Below, piece after piece: positions 28,353 to 37,452 of a stretch of 64,000 bases of DNA. The stretch is from positions 496,001-560,000 of the forward strand of contig NZ_NVXQ01000001.1 of NCBI RefSeq assembly GCF_002733955.1, written 5' to 3'. Made by a program: the position numbers and the translations under genes. The notes below the pieces were generated by a model. The model was not told the DNA's origin and ran no database searches. It worked only from the letters and a program-made list of their open reading frames with translations. Every line of letters starts with the position of its first letter. Position 1 is the first letter of the stretch. The DNA comes from Hoeflea sp. Lineage in GTDB: Bacteria; Pseudomonadota; Alphaproteobacteria; Rhizobiales; Rhizobiaceae.

Positions 28353-28910
28353 ATGCGAACTTATCTCGATGCAAAAGCCATGGCTGTTGCCATGCGCGAG
28401 CGGCTGACTGACAGCGGCGTTTCCATTTCCCACAGCCAGGCGCTGGAAATCGTGGCACGGCAATTCGGCCTCGACACCTGGAACATATTGGCAGCCAAGA
28501 TCGCCCAAATCCCCGCAGGCCGCGATGATGGCGGCATCGGGCTGGAGGCGGCAGCGCCGATCATCCGGATTTTTGACGAAGCCAAGGCGCGCGAATTCTA
28601 TCTCGAGTTTCTCGGCTGTTCGGTCGACTGGCAGCATCGCTTCGATCCCGATGCACCGCTTTACATGCAGGTCTCGCGCGGCGCGATGGTGCTGCATTTG
28701 AGCGAGCATTCCGGCGATGCGACGCCGGGCGCCAATGCGGTGGTGTTTGCCAGGGACATCGAAAAGCTGCACGGCGAATTGTCGGAGAAGAACTACCGCT
28801 ACAACCGGCCGGGCCTGCAGAAGCAGGACTGGGGGCTCGAGATGCAGGTGATCGACCCGTTTGGCAACCGGCTGCGGTTTATCGAAAGAAACGACACGCC
28901 GGAAAGCTGA
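28353..28910 (+). CDS. Glyoxalase-superfamily protein with Glyoxalase_8-like N-terminus
   Basis: The 185-residue protein has two parts. Residues 1-50 (AKAMAVAMRERLTDSGVSISHSQALEIVARQFG) match the N-terminal region seen in Glyoxalase_8 proteins. Residues 65-180 form a bleomycin-resistance/glyoxalase-like domain (IIRIFDEAKAREFYLEFLGCSVDW ... VIDPFGNRLRFIER). Such proteins bind or modify small hydrophobic molecules, or give bleomycin-type resistance. Metal ligands are not certain from sequence alone. Monocistronic, followed by a hairpin. Confidence 0.8.
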   Translation: MRTYLDAKAMAVAMRERLTDSGVSISHSQALEIVARQFGLDTWNILAAKIAQIPAGRDDGGIGLEAAAPIIRIFDEAKAREFYLEFLGCSVDWQHRFDPDAPLYMQVSRGAMVLHLSEHSGDATPGANAVVFARDIEKLHGELSEKNYRYNRPGLQKQDWGLEMQVIDPFGNRLRFIERNDTPES

Positions 28911-28929
28911 TCCGCAGCATGCGAAAAAG

Positions 28930-28965
28930 CAGCCTGCTTTCCGGGCAGAACAGGAAAGCAGGCTG
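28930..28965 (-). terminator. Rho-independent terminator of the SDR gene
   Basis: A perfect 13-bp stem (CAGCCTGCTTTCC / GGAAAGCAGGCTG, loop ten bases) lies between convergent genes. On the minus strand it is followed by a T-rich run (TTTTTC), so it best serves the SDR gene that ends at 28973. Confidence 0.75.
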
Positions 28966-28972
28966 TCTGTTG

Positions 28973-29695
28973 CTACCAGGGCGTTTCGCCGTCCGGTTCC
29001 ACGAAGCGGCCGGACCCTTCGTCGCCAAGCGCAAAGCGGACGGGCAATCTGGCCCCTTCCTCCGGCGTCATGGTGCCGTAGCCGGTCAGATCGGTCTTGA
29101 CGAAGCCGGGGCTGACCGAATTGACCGCAATCGACGTGCCGCGCAGTTCCTCGTGAAGCTGGATCGTCAGCATGTTCAGCGCCGCCTTCGAGGCGTTGTA
29201 GCCAATGAACTGGTTGGCATAATAGGGCGAGGACGGATCACCGTTCAGCGCCAGAGATCCCAGCGAACTTGACAGATTGATAATCCGGGCCGCGGGCGCC
29301 TTGCGTAACAGCGGTAGAAAAGCCTGGGTGACAGCCAGCGTACCGATGAAATTGGTGTCCATCACCTTGCGCACCGCGTCGAGGTTGGCCTTTCCCGGCA
29401 CACCATCGGCAAAATCGAAGATCCCGGCATTGTTGACGAGAATATTCAGCCGGTCGTGCTCCGCGGCTATCTTTTCAGAGGCAGCGGCCGCACTTGACCA
29501 ATCATCAAGGTCGAGATGGATGAAGCCCGCCGCCAGCCCGTCCGACGCAAGGTCTTCGATCGCTGCCTTTGCGCGCGCCTCGTCCCGCGCGCCGATGAGA
29601 ACATGGACGTCTGCCTGTGCCAGTTGCCGGGCGATTTCCAGCCCGATCCCCTTGTTGCCGCCGGTGACAAGCGCAATGCGTTTGGTTTCTGTCAT
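28973..29695 (-). CDS. Short-chain dehydrogenase/reductase
   Basis: This 240-residue classical SDR has the NAD(P)-binding motif TGGNKGIG (about 10-17), LVNNAG, a catalytic Ser in NLSSSLG, and YNASK as the YxxxK site. The Asn-Lys in the glycine motif resembles carbonyl-reductase-like SDRs. The substrate is unknown. The ATG at 29695 has AAGGA upstream. It diverges from the TetR gene, 70 bp away, which probably controls it. Confidence 0.88.
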   Translation of the reverse strand: MTETKRIALVTGGNKGIGLEIARQLAQADVHVLIGARDEARAKAAIEDLASDGLAAGFIHLDLDDWSSAAAASEKIAAEHDRLNILVNNAGIFDFADGVPGKANLDAVRKVMDTNFIGTLAVTQAFLPLLRKAPAARIINLSSSLGSLALNGDPSSPYYANQFIGYNASKAALNMLTIQLHEELRGTSIAVNSVSPGFVKTDLTGYGTMTPEEGARLPVRFALGDEGSGRFVEPDGETPW

Positions 29696-29765
29696 GATCA
29701 ATCCTTTCCTTCAGATCACTGCTGCGGCTAGAATATGAAGGATTGTTCAGTTTGAGGATTCGCAT

Positions 29766-30404
29766 TTGCCGCCCGCCACGCCACGCTCACTTGCGCCGCG
29801 GAAAAGGCCGCGCCAGGCGCGCGCCGCCGTCACGCTTGACGCGGTCTTCGAAGCAACCATTCAGGTTTTGCTGACGGTCGGACCGCACCGGCTGACGACA
29901 ACGCGGGTGGCCGAACGCGCAGGCGTTTCGGTGGGGACGATGTACCAGTATTTTGCCCACAAGCAGGCGCTGATCTACGCGCTCAACGAACGCTATCTCG
30001 AGGTTCTTGCCGAGAAGATAGAAATAGCCTGCCATGCGCAGCACGGCATGCCGGCGCAGCAGATGGTGGAAGCCCTGATCGAATGCTACTGGCAGGCTAA
30101 GACCGAGCGTGCCGATGTAACCCGGGCGCTCTACCGCTCGGTGGCAGAGCTGGACAACGAAGCCCTGATTGAGGCCTTTGCGGCGCGAGCAGACGCGGCG
30201 ACAACCGCCATGCTGGCGAGCGCGCCGGACCTGGACACGCAGAAATTGGAGAGTATCACCCGCACACTGTTGACTGTCATTTTCGGCACTGTCCGCAACG
30301 CGTTTGAGCGAAATCTCGACGAGGCGGCAGCCCGGGAGTTGCGCGGCCATCTGGCCGTCATGTGCGGTGCTCTGCTCGACAGCAGATCAGGCCCGCTTGC
30401 CTGA
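29766..30404 (+). CDS. TetR-family transcriptional regulator
   Basis: This is a 212-residue repressor-type protein. Its N-terminal helix-turn-helix lies at about 22-68 (AVTLDAVFEATIQVL ... TTTRVAERAGVSVGTMYQYFAHKQALIYAL). The C-terminal ligand domain is helical. The start is a TTG nine bases after GAGG; no in-frame ATG is available. It is divergent from the SDR gene, the usual layout of a TetR regulator and its target. Confidence 0.85.
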   Translation: MPPATPRSLAPRKRPRQARAAVTLDAVFEATIQVLLTVGPHRLTTTRVAERAGVSVGTMYQYFAHKQALIYALNERYLEVLAEKIEIACHAQHGMPAQQMVEALIECYWQAKTERADVTRALYRSVAELDNEALIEAFAARADAATTAMLASAPDLDTQKLESITRTLLTVIFGTVRNAFERNLDEAAARELRGHLAVMCGALLDSRSGPLA

Positions 30405-30421
30405 CCAGTGCATGGGCCAGT

Positions 30422-30910
30422 TCAGCCGGCCGCACCACAGCATTTCTTGTATTTCCTGCCTGAGCCGCAGGGGCATGGGTCATTGCGGCCGGTCCGGCTG
30501 GTTCCGGCCCTCGCAGCGGCAACAGCCGGCATGCGGTCATAATAGAACCAGCGGCCATCGATGCGGCGGAACTCGGAGGTTTCGACCATTTGTTGCACGG
30601 TGCCGTTGTGGCGGTAGCGCGCGGTGAAGCTGACCGTGCCTTGACTGTCGCGCTCCCGGCCCTTGCTGGTCCGGTCGACGTCGAGGCCAAGCCATTGCGT
30701 GCCCAGTTGCTGAAGTTCGGCTTCCGCCCGGTCAAAGGCGATGGCTGCCGGTCCGCAACAGGTGGCCCCGATGTAATCGAGATTGCCCAGCGCATAGGCG
30801 CTGTAACGCGACCGCATCAAGGCTTCGGCAGTGGGCGCGGCCTCGCCTGCATGATAGCGGCCACAGCAGGCTGTATAGGTCTGGTTTGAGCCGCAGGGGC
30901 ATGAGGTCAT
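30422..30910 (-). CDS. YchJ-like protein with two SEC-C zinc motifs
   Basis: The 162-residue protein has a Cys-rich motif at each end: [17 protein letters not shown] (N-terminal) and [14 protein letters not shown] (C-terminal). Both match SEC-C zinc-binding motifs. The middle has the YchJ pattern [19 protein letters not shown]. Function of YchJ proteins is unknown. Convergent with the TetR gene, with an 18-bp gap. Confidence 0.87.
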   Translation of the reverse strand: MTSCPCGSNQTYTACCGRYHAGEAAPTAEALMRSRYSAYALGNLDYIGATCCGPAAIAFDRAEAELQQLGTQWLGLDVDRTSKGRERDSQGTVSFTARYRHNGTVQQMVETSEFRRIDGRWFYYDRMPAVAAARAGTSRTGRNDPCPCGSGRKYKKCCGAAG

Positions 30911-30999
30911 GAGAAGACGTGCTTTCCCGTCATTCGCCGGCAGTCCCGGGCCGGCAGGATCAGAAGGTGTGTTGGTGCCGGTAAAAGCATGGCCGGACT

Positions 31000-31887
31000 T
31001 TACATATGGTGCGTTCTCGTCTGACCGGTCTCGGCGGAGACCAGGGCTTGGGGGACACGCGAGCCCCGGTATTTCAAGTCCACGACCTTGTAGCCGCCGG
31101 CCTTGAGCTGTGACAGCAGCGAGGGAAGCATGGCAGCTGTACGATGGTGGATATCATGCATCAGGATGATGCCTTTGCGCCTGGCGCGGACCTGAGCCAT
31201 GGTGCGGGCCGCGATGGTTGCCGGGCTTGATTTGAAGTAATCTTTGGTGTCGATGTCGACATCGAGGATGACCATGCCACGCGCGGCAACCGAGTTCCGC
31301 AGCGCGCCTGTATCGGCCAGATAGGGAAAGCGGAAGAAGCCGACAGGTGTGCCGGTTGCCCTGGTCACCGCCGCATTGCCGGTTGCAATATCGTCAAGCG
31401 CACGACTGTTGCCCGCTTTGGCAAGGTTGGCGTGGTTGTAGGTGTGCCCGCCGATCGAATGGCCGTGACTGACCACCCGTGCTGCAACCGCAGGATAGCT
31501 TTTTGCCATCTGGCCGACCATGAGAAAGGTTGCCTTGACGCCATACTGGCTGAGGATATTGAGCACCCTGTCCGTCTTGCCCGGCATCGGCCCATCATCA
31601 AAGGTCAGTATGACCTCCTTGTCGCGCAAACGGATGTCCGACAGTGATGACACTACCAGCGTCCGCCCGGCCAGAGAGCCGTCCCGCTTGCTGCCCGGCG
31701 CCTTGCCAAACCGGTCGAATGCCGGGTTCTCGGCTTCGCTGCCCCGGTCTCGACCCAGGATTGATTTTTTGTCTGCCACCGGCACATAGGCCGTTTTGGT
31801 GGCTTCCAGGTTGGAAGGCGGTTTTGAGGCACAGCCTGCCATGGCGAGGCCTGACAGAACACAAACAAGGGCAAGACGCGACAGCAT
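31000..31887 (-). CDS. Polysaccharide deacetylase lipoprotein (NodB homology domain)
   Basis: This is probably an exported, lipid-anchored carbohydrate esterase family 4 deacetylase of 295 residues. The N-terminus is a lipoprotein signal with lipobox LAMAGC (Cys at 19). The NodB domain has VILTFDDGPMPG (catalytic Asp and metal Asp), HSIGGHTYNH (metal-binding histidines), FFRFPY and the late motif IILMHDIHHRTA. The substrate could be peptidoglycan or an exopolysaccharide. Monocistronic. Confidence 0.88.
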   Translation of the reverse strand: MLSRLALVCVLSGLAMAGCASKPPSNLEATKTAYVPVADKKSILGRDRGSEAENPAFDRFGKAPGSKRDGSLAGRTLVVSSLSDIRLRDKEVILTFDDGPMPGKTDRVLNILSQYGVKATFLMVGQMAKSYPAVAARVVSHGHSIGGHTYNHANLAKAGNSRALDDIATGNAAVTRATGTPVGFFRFPYLADTGALRNSVAARGMVILDVDIDTKDYFKSSPATIAARTMAQVRARRKGIILMHDIHHRTAAMLPSLLSQLKAGGYKVVDLKYRGSRVPQALVSAETGQTRTHHM

Positions 31888-32049
31888 GGCTCAATCAACT
31901 CATGAAAGTTACGATGCCAAACTATCGTTGATTATGGTTAACCGAGCGTTGATGCGCCCCGGCCCTGCACTTTTGAGGCGAAGCCAGCGGTGGACGCCAC
32001 TCCTTCCACGGTCCCCTTGTTTAGCTGCATCCGCGCTTCATCGCCGCAC

Positions 32050-33024
32050 TCAGAACCATCCCTTGCGCTTGAACCACAGATACGGACCAAGCGCTGATGC
32101 GGCCATGATGGCGAGTGCTGTCGGGTATGCCCAGGGCTGGCTGAGTTCGGGCATATCCTGAAAGTTCATGCCGTAGACAGTTCCGATAAAAGTCGGCGGC
32201 AGGAATATCATCGCTGCGACCGAGAGCACCTTCATCACCTGGTTCTGCTGAACCGAAATCAGGCCAAGCGAGGCATCAAGCAGGAAGATGATGTTTTCGG
32301 AGATGAAATCGGCATGCTCGGAGAGCGACTGGATGTCGACGCCCATTGCGCGGCAGCGCTGCTTGAGCACCTTCTCGCCTGACATTTCCGGCATGGTCTG
32401 CAAAAAGCCAGTAACCCGTGACAGCGACATCAGGCTCTCGCGGACCTTGGCAATGGTGCGCTGGTGACTGGCAATGACGCCAAGCGTCGCTTCCAGATCG
32501 CGGGTGACGGCTTCGGGATTTTTGACAGAACCACGCGAAAACACTTCGGTGGAAAGCGCGTCGATGCGTCGGGACCGATTTTCCAGCACTTCCGCGCACC
32601 GATCTATCATGGTCTCGATCAAACGCGTCAGCACATCGCGGCCATCCAACCCCGAGAACTCCCGTGTCGCGTTTGCAGCAAACACGGAAAAGGCCTTGGG
32701 CTCGGCGTAACGGATGGTCACCAGCCGTCCGCCCGCCAACATGAAGCCGACATCGGCGATCTCGGCGAAGTCGGTTTCTGATTTCCAGACCAGACTTGCC
32801 GTCAGATAGGCGGCTCCGTTTTCGATGTAAAGGCGGCTCGAAGGTTCGATATCACGCAACTCGTCCCGGCTTGGCACCTCGACGCCAATCAGTTTTTCAG
32901 CCTGGAGCTCTTCCTCCGGCGTGGGGTGAACAAGGTCAATCCAGCACACAGTCTCCGGCAGCGCGGCTTTCCGGTCTTCAGGTGTATCGAGAAGAATGCC
33001 GTGGCTGTCATGAAGCCGGATCAT
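32050..33024 (-). CDS. corA: CorA-family magnesium/divalent cation transporter
   Basis: This is a 324-residue CorA-type channel. The large cytoplasmic domain precedes two C-terminal transmembrane helices. The signature GMN motif is in FIGTVYGMNFQDMPE (about 283-297), and the protein ends in the basic tail WFKRKGWF. The ATG at 33024 gives the family N-terminus (MIRLHDSHGILLD). It lies four bases after the stop of the AhpD-like gene on the same strand, so they share a transcript. Confidence 0.9.
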   Translation of the reverse strand: MIRLHDSHGILLDTPEDRKAALPETVCWIDLVHPTPEEELQAEKLIGVEVPSRDELRDIEPSSRLYIENGAAYLTASLVWKSETDFAEIADVGFMLAGGRLVTIRYAEPKAFSVFAANATREFSGLDGRDVLTRLIETMIDRCAEVLENRSRRIDALSTEVFSRGSVKNPEAVTRDLEATLGVIASHQRTIAKVRESLMSLSRVTGFLQTMPEMSGEKVLKQRCRAMGVDIQSLSEHADFISENIIFLLDASLGLISVQQNQVMKVLSVAAMIFLPPTFIGTVYGMNFQDMPELSQPWAYPTALAIMAASALGPYLWFKRKGWF

Positions 33025-33028
33025 TAGG

Positions 33029-33442
33029 TTACCGGTTCCGTCTGCTGGCGTCGAACGCGTCGTCCACCGGGACTTGCAACGCGGTTGCCAGCTGGTTGGT
33101 CTTGCCGGCCAGCCCGATGATCGCCAGCAATTCGCCATACTGCTCCTGGGTCATGCCCTTGGCACGGGCGGCGGCCGTGTGGGAATGAACACAATAGGTG
33201 CAGTTGTTGGCGACCGAGACGGCGATGTAGATCATCTCCTTGGTCAAAGGATCTATCGAGGACGGTTTGCCGACCACTTCCTTCACTTCCGGCCAGGTGC
33301 GCTCAAGCAGGGCCGGATCGAAGGCCAACCAGAGCCACATGTTGTTGATGAAATCGGTACCGCGGAAGGCGCGGATATCATCGAAGACCGCCTTGACGCG
33401 CGGATCGGATTCAAGATCATCAGTCGGGACCTGCGTGCTCAT
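33029..33442 (-). CDS. Carboxymuconolactone decarboxylase/AhpD-like protein
   Basis: The 137-residue protein has the AhpD-core redox motif ANNCTYCVHSH (CxxCxxxH, about 78-88), flanked by helices. It is more likely a thiol-dependent peroxidase-like protein than a true decarboxylase. The start at 33442 begins MSTQVPTDDL; the longer frame is not family-like. It is cotranscribed with corA, which is unexpected and gives no clear functional link. Confidence 0.85.
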   Translation of the reverse strand: MSTQVPTDDLESDPRVKAVFDDIRAFRGTDFINNMWLWLAFDPALLERTWPEVKEVVGKPSSIDPLTKEMIYIAVSVANNCTYCVHSHTAAARAKGMTQEQYGELLAIIGLAGKTNQLATALQVPVDDAFDASRRNR

Positions 33443-33483
33443 GGTGTCATGGTTCCTTTGTCCGGTTAGCTGCTGCGGCGGGC

Positions 33484-34260
33484 TCAGAATGTCGAGGTGG
33501 TTCGGCGCTCCCACAGGGTTGTGACGTTGCCCTGATCATTTTCGATGCCGACACTCTGTCCGGCGGCTTCGCGTTTGAGCACATCGGCCGCATCTTGCGC
33601 AAACTCGAAGGCCAACTGGTTGAGCCGGCCCGCCTTGCCGTAAGGCGGGGCCTTCGGGCCTCCGCCGGCGATGGTGATCCCGCCGTCGTCGATGCGCTTG
33701 ATCGGGCCCACATGGTTGATCGGCGCGCCGGTGGCGAGATCATAGAGCGACAGGGTTGCGATGAACTGGGCGTTGTCAGGCCTTTTCTCGCCATTGATGA
33801 AGACATGTGCGCCAGTCAGCTGCTGCAAGCTTGCCCGGCTGCGAATGAACACCGAACGAACGCCGACAACGGCCCGGACCGGACGGGCGCCGCGGAACAA
33901 CGGCGTCAGCGCATCGCGGACATGCGGTTCGACATTGGCTGCAATGGCCTGCTCGAGCGCGGCCTGCTTGCCTTGGCGGTTGGTCACGCCGAAGCGGGTT
34001 CCGATCGTGCCAAGCGTCGAGCCCCCGGCGAGAGACCGGCTGATATCGCCATCGAGTTCGGCCACCAGCAATGGCCGATCGGCGCCGGAGAAATCGACAT
34101 CGACCTGGGCCAGCTGCAATTGATCCAGGTAGCTTGGGCCCTGCGGCTGCGACACGGTCTCGCAGGCTGACAGAAAAACCGAGACCAGCAACAGCATCGC
34201 GACACCAATCAAGCGACCAGACAGCGGTGCGAGGAATGAAAAACAGGAAATCGTCATCAA
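33484..34260 (-). CDS. Hypothetical lipoprotein
   Basis: The 258-residue protein has a lipoprotein signal: hydrophobic residues about 10-30 and lipobox LSAC. The rest is soluble, including SYLDQLQLAQVDVDFSG near the start and a LDLA-like region (IATLSLYDLATGAPINHVG). I do not recognise a characterised family. It is 41 bp upstream of the AhpD-like gene on the same strand and could head that operon. Confidence 0.65.
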   Translation of the reverse strand: MMTISCFSFLAPLSGRLIGVAMLLLVSVFLSACETVSQPQGPSYLDQLQLAQVDVDFSGADRPLLVAELDGDISRSLAGGSTLGTIGTRFGVTNRQGKQAALEQAIAANVEPHVRDALTPLFRGARPVRAVVGVRSVFIRSRASLQQLTGAHVFINGEKRPDNAQFIATLSLYDLATGAPINHVGPIKRIDDGGITIAGGGPKAPPYGKAGRLNQLAFEFAQDAADVLKREAAGQSVGIENDQGNVTTLWERRTTSTF

Positions 34261-34658
34261 AAAAGGCCTTTTTCAACTATCTCCGTTCAAGCTTTACCGG
34301 CTTGCATGCGCTTTTTGAAGTGCATCCTGCAGGATGCTGTTGCCGGTGGACAGGTATCGACCCGGGATCAATTGCCGAAACCCCGGCCACCGGCCAGGGG
34401 AACGCCGCCATGGCGGCATTACCACGTCACCTCGGGGCGGACACCAGCGAGCAAGATATCGTTTACACACGGCCGGTAGACTTCCCGACCAAGACCATTG
34501 GCAGTCTTCGTATTTGGCAGGCCGTGAGGCCTTGCAGCACGGAAATTTATGATGATGACCGGCGGAAGCGGCATGAAAGCGCCTTTTTTCTCGCCTTTCG
34601 CAGATACTAAATTACAAATATCGCGTAAGACTCTGTAATCGGAATCGGGAGAACGACC
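34261..34658. other. 398-bp intergenic region
   Basis: This stretch separates two divergent genes and should hold both promoters. It starts with an AAAAAGGCCTTTTT palindrome (34260-34273). A weak 51-codon minus-strand frame (34419-34574) and a short plus frame are present, but neither has a ribosome site or recognisable family. I see nothing else definite. Confidence 0.4.
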
Positions 34659-35537
34659 ATGGCAGACAAACCCACTGTTACACAGGCCATGATCCAGGCT
34701 TATGACGAGTACACGCATCTGACGCTGGACCGGCGCGGGTTCATGGACAAGCTCTCCAAACTGGCCGGCTCCGGCGCAGCGGCGGCTGCCATTGCCCCCC
34801 TGCTGGCAGCCAATGGCGCTCAGGCAGCGATCGTGGCTGCCGACGACAAGCGGGTGGCGACATCGGAAGTGCGGTTCAGAGGTGCGACCGGCGTGATGGC
34901 GGGCTATCTCGCAATCCCGGCCTTTGCCAACCAGCCCGTTCCCGGCATCATCGTGGTGCATGAAAACCGTGGCCTCAACGACCATATTCGTGACATTGCG
35001 CGGCGCCTGGCGCTCGAAGGCTACGCTGCCCTGGCGGTGGATTTTCTCTCGCCGCTCGGCGGTACGCCTGCCGACGAGGACACCGCCCGCGAGATGGTAA
35101 GCGAGCTGCGAAGCTCCGACACGGTTGCCAATGCGGTGGCCGCTCGAAGCTGGCTGTCCGGCCATCCGAGAACCACCGAGAAGGTTGCGGCCATCGGGTT
35201 TTGCTGGGGCGGCGGGCTGGTCAACGACCTGGCCGTGGCCGATCCGGATCTGCGCGCGGGCATTGTCTATTACGGGCGCCAGCCGGACATAGAGGATGTC
35301 CCGGCCATCAAAGCGGCGATGCTCTTGCACTATGCCGGTCTCGACGAACGCATCAATGCGGGCCTGCAGGCCTACCGCTCGGCGCTGCTAAACAACGACA
35401 AGGTGTTCGGCCTGCATGTCTATCCACGCGTCAACCACGCCTTCAACAACGACACTTCGGCGGCACGCTACAGCAAGGAAGCCGCGGACCTGGCCTGGGA
35501 GCGGACGCTGGCCTTCCTCAAGGGCACGATGTTCTGA
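34659..35537 (+). CDS. Dienelactone hydrolase family protein with Tat-like signal
   Basis: This is a 292-residue alpha/beta hydrolase. The catalytic cysteine is Cys182 in GFCWGGG, and the Glu motif HENRG is at 101-105. An acid-His pair lies near the end (YPRVNHAFNND). Residues 24-56 form a twin-arginine-like signal (DRRGFMDKLSKL then an alanine-rich hydrophobic run ending AQAA). The protein may therefore be exported folded, unlike the cytoplasmic ClcD enzymes. The substrate is unknown. A GGGAG precedes the ATG. Confidence 0.85.
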   Translation: MADKPTVTQAMIQAYDEYTHLTLDRRGFMDKLSKLAGSGAAAAAIAPLLAANGAQAAIVAADDKRVATSEVRFRGATGVMAGYLAIPAFANQPVPGIIVVHENRGLNDHIRDIARRLALEGYAALAVDFLSPLGGTPADEDTAREMVSELRSSDTVANAVAARSWLSGHPRTTEKVAAIGFCWGGGLVNDLAVADPDLRAGIVYYGRQPDIEDVPAIKAAMLLHYAGLDERINAGLQAYRSALLNNDKVFGLHVYPRVNHAFNNDTSAARYSKEAADLAWERTLAFLKGTMF

Positions 35538-35687
35538 GCTGGAGGATGTCTGCCATGGCGGGCCGTGAGCATCAGCGCGGCTCGATTTATCGGCGGATAA
35601 CAGGCTAAAATCACCCGCGCGCTGCTTGCAAAGGCGATTTCTGCCGTTTACGCTTACGTTAACGTCACACAATCTGGAGAATAGTCC

Positions 35688-36044
35688 ATGAACGATCTCG
35701 TTTCCCGCATCGCGACCAATGTCGGCGTCGATCCGGACGTTGCAGCCAAGGCCGTCGGCGCCATTCTGGAATTCCTGCAGTCGGAAGGCCCTGCGGACAA
35801 GGTTCAGGAAATGCTGGCAGCCGTTCCCGGCGCAGCAGACCTGATTGCGCAGGCTCCAAGCGGCGGCATGCTGTCGATGGGCGGCGTCATGGGCCTTGGC
35901 CAGAAGCTGATGGGCATGGGCCTGGGCATGGGTGAAATCTCGAGCGTTGCCAAGGAAACCATGGGCTACGCCCGCGAAAACGGCGCCGGCGATTCCATCG
36001 ACGAGATCGTCGCTTCGATCCCCGGCCTGTCGCAGTTCGTCTGA
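35688..36044 (+). CDS. DUF2267/DUF2780-like small protein
   Basis: The 118-residue protein has the pattern IATNVGVDPDVAAKAVGAILEFL ... GPADKVQEMLAAVPGA, then a glycine/methionine-rich stretch (SGGMLSMGGVMGLGQKLMGMGLGMG). It ends in a helix with IPGLSQFV. This pattern recurs in rhizobial proteins annotated as DUF2267 or DUF2780; I am unsure which. Function unknown. Its codon usage is typical of a well-expressed gene and a strong terminator follows. Confidence 0.75.
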   Translation: MNDLVSRIATNVGVDPDVAAKAVGAILEFLQSEGPADKVQEMLAAVPGAADLIAQAPSGGMLSMGGVMGLGQKLMGMGLGMGEISSVAKETMGYARENGAGDSIDEIVASIPGLSQFV

Positions 36045-36082
36045 GACTGCACGAAGCCCAAGCGCCAAGTCACGGCAAGGCG

Positions 36083-36124
36083 ACAGAATTTCGGTCCGGC
36101 GATGCAAATCGCCGGATTTTCTGT
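36083..36124 (+). terminator. Rho-independent terminator
   Basis: A 9-bp perfect stem TCCGGCGAT / ATCGCCGGA with loop GCAA is followed by TTTT (core 36095-36120). Outer bases ACAGAA and TTCTGT can extend the pairing. It ends the 118-residue protein's transcript. Confidence 0.82.
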
Positions 36125-36281
36125 GTGAACCGGAAGAAACCTCTCCGCCGCATTGCTTGAAAACAGCAGCGGGGCGGCCCACCTCCCGGGCCTGCCCCGC
36201 GCTCCTCCCATCCTCGGCCTCCTGCAACTCGCTCGGCGGTTCCACTCTCATGGGGGCGAGACGGACCCGTGAGCTCCAGGG

Positions 36282-36476
36282 TCAGGCCGGGCGGATGGAT
36301 CTGTTCAGTCTTGAGGCGATCAACCAGGCAATCGGCAAGGCGGTCAGGGCTCCCAGCGCCGCCGCGATCGAGATGGAAACGGCATCCATCCTGCCCAGGG
36401 TCAGCGCGGCCACGACAAAACTGCCTGCCACCATGCTGCCGACCACGATGTAGACCATTGCTGCCAGTTTCAACAT
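36282..36476 (-). CDS. Small two-helix membrane protein
   Basis: This 64-residue protein has two hydrophobic helices (about 4-28 and 34-55) and a basic tail (ASRLNRSIRPA). I do not recognise a family. The ATG at 36476 has GGGAAGG upstream. It stands alone, convergent with the gene ending at 36044. Confidence 0.6.
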   Translation of the reverse strand: MLKLAAMVYIVVGSMVAGSFVVAALTLGRMDAVSISIAAALGALTALPIAWLIASRLNRSIRPA

Positions 36477-36783
36477 GATTGACCTTCCCCAGACTGACCG
36501 ACGTCCCGGCGCTTTGACCGGATGTCCTCTCAGGCACAATCTACACGCCAGTAAGAAAGAGATTTTGATCTGGCTCAATAGTTTTGCAGTTTCGCATAGC
36601 TGAATACATCGCCTGGCTGGGAGCGAATGCGCGATCCTCGGCCCAAACCATTCATCAGCTTGACTGCGCAGGTGCTTCACGCCCGAACGCACATCCTTGC
36701 CAATATTGAGGCAAGGGGTTGCGGTGATGTCTTCGGCAGGTTTCAGTGTCATCGTGCAGACTTGGTTGAAAGGACTATTGCGC
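36477..36783. other. 307-bp divergent promoter region
   Basis: This non-coding stretch lies between the small membrane protein and the SH3 protein. It contains a 7-bp hairpin, CCTTGCC/GGCAAGG with an AATATTGA loop (36695-36716), about 70 bp before the SH3 start. Its role is unknown. No other feature is evident. Confidence 0.35.
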
Positions 36784-37389
36784 ATGTATTTGACACCCCG
36801 GTTCACCGCACCATTGCTGACAGCGGCCTGTTTCATGCTTTCGGCGGTTCCGGCGCCGGCTTCCGAAACCGCGCATTTCGACTGCGGCGGAAACGGGCTG
36901 TCGATCAGCGTGACGCTGGAGCCGGAAACCGGTACGGCGACAGTGGTCAGCCCGCGCGGTACCGAACAGTTGAGCGCCGAAAGCGATGGTGTTTGGCGCG
37001 ATGCGGCGCAGGAACTGCAGTTTTACGCCGATGAAACACCGCCCATCCTTTGGATGGGATCTGAACAAATCTCCTGCAAGCCGATGCTGGCCGGCGCCAC
37101 GCAGACCCATGTGTCGGGCGCCGTGGGCGGCAACGAAAGCATGGTCAATGCGGCCGGCCGGTCGCTGGGCGGGCGTCTGCGCACCGGTCCCGGCACCGAT
37201 TTCGGGGTGGCGGGCAGCCTTGCCGAGGGAACGCCGGTGACCATTGTCACCAATACCGGGGTTCAGTTCGACGGCTATGACTGGTTTGAAATCCGCACCG
37301 ACAACGGTGTGAGTGCCTACCAGTGGGGTGGCATCATGTGCTCTGAAGGCCGGCAGATTGCCGGCATCTACGAGCAGTGCCGGCCCTGA
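36784..37389 (+). CDS. Exported SH3-domain protein
   Basis: The 201-residue protein has a signal peptide (MYLTPRFTAPLLTAACFMLSAVPAPASE split at about residue 28). Residues 30-105 form a domain with two cysteines (FDCGGNGL and ISCKPM), and a bacterial SH3-like domain follows from about 122 (GRSLGGRLRTGPGTDFGVAGSLAEGTPVTIV). Bacterial SH3 domains often bind cell-wall peptides. AAGGA lies before the ATG at 36784. Confidence 0.78.
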   Translation: MYLTPRFTAPLLTAACFMLSAVPAPASETAHFDCGGNGLSISVTLEPETGTATVVSPRGTEQLSAESDGVWRDAAQELQFYADETPPILWMGSEQISCKPMLAGATQTHVSGAVGGNESMVNAAGRSLGGRLRTGPGTDFGVAGSLAEGTPVTIVTNTGVQFDGYDWFEIRTDNGVSAYQWGGIMCSEGRQIAGIYEQCRP

Positions 37390-37452
37390 CGCCTCGCACC
37401 TGTCCCATTCCGGCACAGGTGGGTCTGGCACGGTTCCTGCTCTGTCTTTTCT

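Noticed and set aside
34419-34574. 51-codon minus-strand frame in the intergenic region
   Set aside because: No ribosome site, no family resemblance, and position within a divergent promoter region.
37397-37421. Hairpin CACCTGT/ACAGGTG between SH3 and TIGR03808 genes
   Set aside because: Short stem, 11-base loop and no T-run, so not supported as a terminator.
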